From: Candidatus Nitrosopelagicus brevis
Lineage (GTDB): Archaea > Thermoproteota > Nitrososphaeria > Nitrososphaerales > Nitrosopumilaceae
Reading direction: 5' to 3'
Assembly: GCF_000812185.1 (NCBI RefSeq)
Contig: NZ_CP007026.1
Span: 997,107 to 1,061,106, forward strand
DNA length: 64,000 bases
Position 1 is the stretch's first letter; each line of letters starts with the position of its first letter. The translations under genes were made by a program, and so were the position numbers. Positions 61,475 through 64,000 of the stretch are shown piece by piece. Below the pieces are notes generated by a model. It saw only the letters and a list, made by a program, of their open reading frames with translations. It had not been told where the DNA came from and made no database searches.

Positions 61475-62635
61475 ATGGCTGATTCATCGATTCCAAAATT
61501 TTTTGAGAAAACTCATGAGGAGAAATTGGATATTATTTGTAATTTCTCAGATCTTAATGATGATGAATTAAATCATCTCAAAAATGCAACTGGTGGATTG
61601 GATTTTGAATATGCAAACAAAATGATTGAAAATGCAATTGGTACATTTTCGCTTCCTCTTGGGATTGCTACTAATTTTAAAATTAACAATGTGGATTATC
61701 TTGTTCCTATGGTAATTGAAGAACCATCAGTAATTGCTGCTGCATCAAAGGCTGCAAAAATTGCTAAACTTCATGGTGGTTTTACTGCAAAAGTTGATGG
61801 AAATATCAGTATTGGACAAATCCAAGTTTTAGATGTAGATATTCAAGAATCAATTTCTACTATAAATTCAAATTCTGATCAGATAATTGAACTAGCAAAT
61901 TCTTCAAGTAAAACATTACCAAAATTAGGTAAGGGTGCAAAAGAAGTAAAATGTAAAGAAATCAAAACTCCCTCATCATCTATGTTAATTGTAGAATTGA
62001 TGATTGATGTAGGTGATGCTATGGGTGCAAATGTAACTAATACTATGTGTGAAACTGTTGCACCATTAATTGAAAAATTAACAGGTGGAAAAACATTATT
62101 GAGAATACTTTCAAATTATTCTACCAAACGAATGGTAACAGCAACTGCAACATTTGATAAAGATGCAGTTGGTGGAGAACAAGTCGTTAATGACATGATC
62201 TCTGCATTTGATTTTGCTGATAATGATGTTTATCGTGCAGTTACTCATAACAAAGGTGTCATGAACGGTGCAATTTCTGTTGCAAATGCTACAGGACAAG
62301 ACAGTCGTGCAATTGAAGCAGCTGCACATGCATATGCATCTCACACTGGACGATATCGCTCGTTAACGCAATGGTCAAAAGATAATGACGGACATCTTGT
62401 TGGAAAATTTGAAATTCCTCTTTCAGTTGGAATTGTTGGAGGAGTTACTAATAATCACCCAATTGCAAAACTTTGTACTAAAATACTTAATCTAAAAAAT
62501 GTCCAAGAATTATCATGTATTATTGCTTCAACCGGATTGGCACAAAATTTTGCTGCTATGCGTGCCTTAGCAACAGAAGGAATTCAGAAAGGTCACATGA
62601 AATTACACGCTCGAAAAGAGGCAAGTAATTCCTAA
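61475..62635 (+). CDS. mvaA: HMG-CoA reductase, class II type
   Basis: The 386-residue enzyme reduces HMG-CoA to mevalonate for isoprenoid lipid synthesis. The sequence follows the class II (Pseudomonas mevalonii-like) pattern: ENAIGTFSLPLGIATNFKIN near residue 52, MVIEEPSVIAAASKAA near residue 79, DVGDAMGANVTNTMCE near residue 178, AVTHNKGVMNGAI near residue 252, KDNDGHLVGKFEIPLSVGI and the catalytic His in MKLHARKEA near the end. Most archaeal enzymes are class I, with EGCLVAS-like and DAMGMN motifs absent here. It starts one base after the dehydrogenase gene. Confidence 0.95.
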   Translation: MADSSIPKFFEKTHEEKLDIICNFSDLNDDELNHLKNATGGLDFEYANKMIENAIGTFSLPLGIATNFKINNVDYLVPMVIEEPSVIAAASKAAKIAKLHGGFTAKVDGNISIGQIQVLDVDIQESISTINSNSDQIIELANSSSKTLPKLGKGAKEVKCKEIKTPSSSMLIVELMIDVGDAMGANVTNTMCETVAPLIEKLTGGKTLLRILSNYSTKRMVTATATFDKDAVGGEQVVNDMISAFDFADNDVYRAVTHNKGVMNGAISVANATGQDSRAIEAAAHAYASHTGRYRSLTQWSKDNDGHLVGKFEIPLSVGIVGGVTNNHPIAKLCTKILNLKNVQELSCIIASTGLAQNFAAMRALATEGIQKGHMKLHARKEASNS

Positions 62636-62706
62636 CAAAATACCTAAAGAAAATTTTCTACTTGTTTTAACCATCCATTATATTACGTATAGTTGTTCGT
62701 ATAGAA

Positions 62707-63684
62707 ATGTCCAAAGTAAAATTTGCAATCCCAAAAGGCAGTCTAGAAGAGGCTACATTCAAGCTTCTTGAAAGCTCATGGACTAGAGTTAGTAGAAAAA
62801 GTAGAACGTATCGTGTTTTTTTAGATGATCCTGAAATTATGGTAAAAATGTTAAGACCTCAGGAAATTCCTAATCTGGTTTCAGATGGATTGTATGATGT
62901 TGGAATTACAGGAAAAGATTGGATTAATGAAACCAAATCTGATGTTGATCCTTTACTTGATTTAGAATATGGAAAAATAAAATTAGTAATTGCAATTCCT
63001 GACACATTAAAATTCAAAAATTTTGATCAAATGATTGCAGAATATGCTAAAAAGAAAAAGATTCTCCGCCTATCTTCAGAATATCTCACAAATGCTTCAA
63101 AGTTTATCAAAAGTTGTAAATCATACAAAAAAGCATTTGGAAATAAGGATCCAATGATTATTACTCCTTGGATGAGAGTTGGAACAAACAAGAATGTTCA
63201 AATTCACTTATCATTTGGTGCAACTGAAGCAAAGCCTCCAGAAGATGTTGATGCAATAATGGATGTTACAGAAACTGGAACAACTTTAAAACAAAATGGA
63301 CTGAAAATTATAGATACTGTAATGAAATCCAGTGCACATCTAATTGCAAATAAACAATCTCTAAAAGATAAGAACAAACGTGAAAAAATATTTGATATTG
63401 TAACTTTAATGAGTGGTGCAGTTCAAGGAAAAAAATACTTACACTTGTATCTTAACATCAAAGAAAATAATTTGAAAAAGCTTCTCAAAGAACTTCCTTC
63501 ATTAAAGAAACCAACTGTTAGCCCATTAAGTGAAAAAGGTTGGGTAGGTGTAAACACTGTAATCTTAAAAACTGATTTCCACAAACTAATACCTAAACTT
63601 CGAAAGATTGCTCAAGGAATAGTTGTACATGAACCACGACAAATTCTTCAGTTAGAGGAGATAAAGCGTGACGAAGAAAATTGA
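62707..63684 (+). CDS. hisG: ATP phosphoribosyltransferase, long form
   Basis: The 325-residue protein catalyses the first step of histidine synthesis, joining ATP and PRPP. The N-terminus KVKFAIPKGSLEEATFKLLE and LYDVGITGKDWINE near residue 62 are typical, and the PRPP-binding loop MDVTETGTTLKQNGLK lies near residue 182. The C-terminal 75 residues form the regulatory domain of the long form (KYLHLYLNIKENNLKKLLKE), which binds His as feedback inhibitor, so no hisZ is needed. The stop overlaps the TTG start of hisD. Confidence 0.95.
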   Translation: MSKVKFAIPKGSLEEATFKLLESSWTRVSRKSRTYRVFLDDPEIMVKMLRPQEIPNLVSDGLYDVGITGKDWINETKSDVDPLLDLEYGKIKLVIAIPDTLKFKNFDQMIAEYAKKKKILRLSSEYLTNASKFIKSCKSYKKAFGNKDPMIITPWMRVGTNKNVQIHLSFGATEAKPPEDVDAIMDVTETGTTLKQNGLKIIDTVMKSSAHLIANKQSLKDKNKREKIFDIVTLMSGAVQGKKYLHLYLNIKENNLKKLLKELPSLKKPTVSPLSEKGWVGVNTVILKTDFHKLIPKLRKIAQGIVVHEPRQILQLEEIKRDEEN

Positions 63685-64000
63685 TCAAGATATTACAGGT
63701 TAGTAATGTTGACAGTTTTGTAGAAGCCAGACGTCAAAAAACCTCACAAAAAGATAGAAAAATTGTACAATCAATCTTAGATGATGTAAGAAAGAATGGT
63801 GATTCTGCTGTCAAAAAATACGAACAAAAATTCAATGGAAGAAAAACAACTCAATTACGTGTAAGTAAACAAGAAGCAAAAAATGCAAAGATTACTGATG
63901 CAGAATTTACTGCATTACAGTTATCCGCAATACGACTATCTAAATCACAAAGAATTCTAAACAAAAGTTTGATTCAATCTGTCAAGAAAATCTCTGATAT
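63681..64000 (+). CDS. hisD: Histidinol dehydrogenase, N-terminal part, cut by window edge
   Basis: About 106 codons are present before the window ends. The start is a TTG that overlaps the hisG stop (TTGA), implying translational coupling. The N-terminal segment continues with VRKNGDSAVKKYEQKFNGRK, the pattern of the first helix region of HisD (repeated basic helix followed by GDxAV), and later LRVSKQEAKNAKITD. HisD oxidises histidinol to histidine. The catalytic residues lie beyond the edge, so the call rests on the N-terminus and on the position after hisG. Confidence 0.88.
   Translation, partial: MIKILQVSNVDSFVEARRQKTSQKDRKIVQSILDDVRKNGDSAVKKYEQKFNGRKTTQLRVSKQEAKNAKITDAEFTALQLSAIRLSKSQRILNKSLIQSVKKISD

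Overview
The window is AT-rich, gene-dense archaeal DNA, almost certainly from an ammonia-oxidising thaumarchaeon close to Nitrosopumilus (Nitrososphaerota). Supporting genes are a thaumarchaeal replication set (MCM, GINS, RFC small subunit, Ski2-type helicase), archaeal ribosomal proteins (eL24, eS28, eL8, eL37), aIF6, aIF5B/IF2, Kae1, archaeosine TgtA, TiaS, Dph2 and Csl4. Carbon fixation by the 3-hydroxypropionate/4-hydroxybutyrate cycle is indicated by 4-hydroxybutyryl-CoA dehydratase next to an ADP-forming acyl-CoA synthetase. There is also a Rieske/cytochrome b/cupredoxin respiratory module and S-layer sequence. Five tRNA genes are present (Ser-TGA, Leu-TAG, Ala-CGC, Arg-TCT, initiator Met-CAT), none with an encoded CCA end. 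I saw no rRNA, CRISPR array, transposase or integrase.

Layout. 1-5.8 kb: replication genes, with a helicase cut by the window edge. 5.8-14.2 kb: ferredoxin, aIF6, HisRS, archease, thioredoxin and a translation operon (IF2, Ndk, eL24, eS28, eL8), then a GlmM-type mutase. 14.3-22.5 kb: PurU, a creatininase-fold protein, LSm, eL37, RpiA, an amidohydrolase, a cluster of zinc-ribbon proteins, thioredoxin and signal peptidase. 22.5-31.8 kb: two enzymes of the 4-hydroxybutyrate branch, RNase HI-like, Kae1, an Obg/YchF-type GTPase, an AK6-type kinase and TgtA. 31.8-37.2 kb: a secreted TPR protein facing a polytopic GT-C-like membrane protein, a ferredoxin, a beta-CASP nuclease and an OGG1-type glycosylase. 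37.2-45.3 kb: complex III-like genes, a giant membrane-anchored subtilase and a membrane-anchored surface protein. 45.35-47.94 kb: a spacerless inverted duplication carrying two copies of an S-layer C-terminal fragment. 47.97-64 kb: ROK kinase, GMP synthesis (guaA, guaB), folate genes (mptE, folP), PheA, Csl4, a second GT-C-like/secreted-protein pair, Dph2, TiaS, a beta-propeller dehydrogenase, class II HMG-CoA reductase and the start of his genes (hisG-hisD).

The most unusual structure is the palindrome at 45347-47940. Two 1297-base arms meet with no spacer at 46643/46644, and each ends in the same truncated S-layer reading frame. It is either a fold-back or assembly artefact, or the collapsed remnant of two divergent, identical S-layer genes. 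Third-codon-position base use appears to swap strand preference across it, which fits a misjoin or a replication-related switch. The most interesting biology is a pair of paralogous convergent cassettes (31.8-33.8 kb and 56.1-57.8 kb). Each joins a GT-C-like membrane protein to a secreted protein ending in a WTII motif, in opposite orientation on the two sides of the palindrome.
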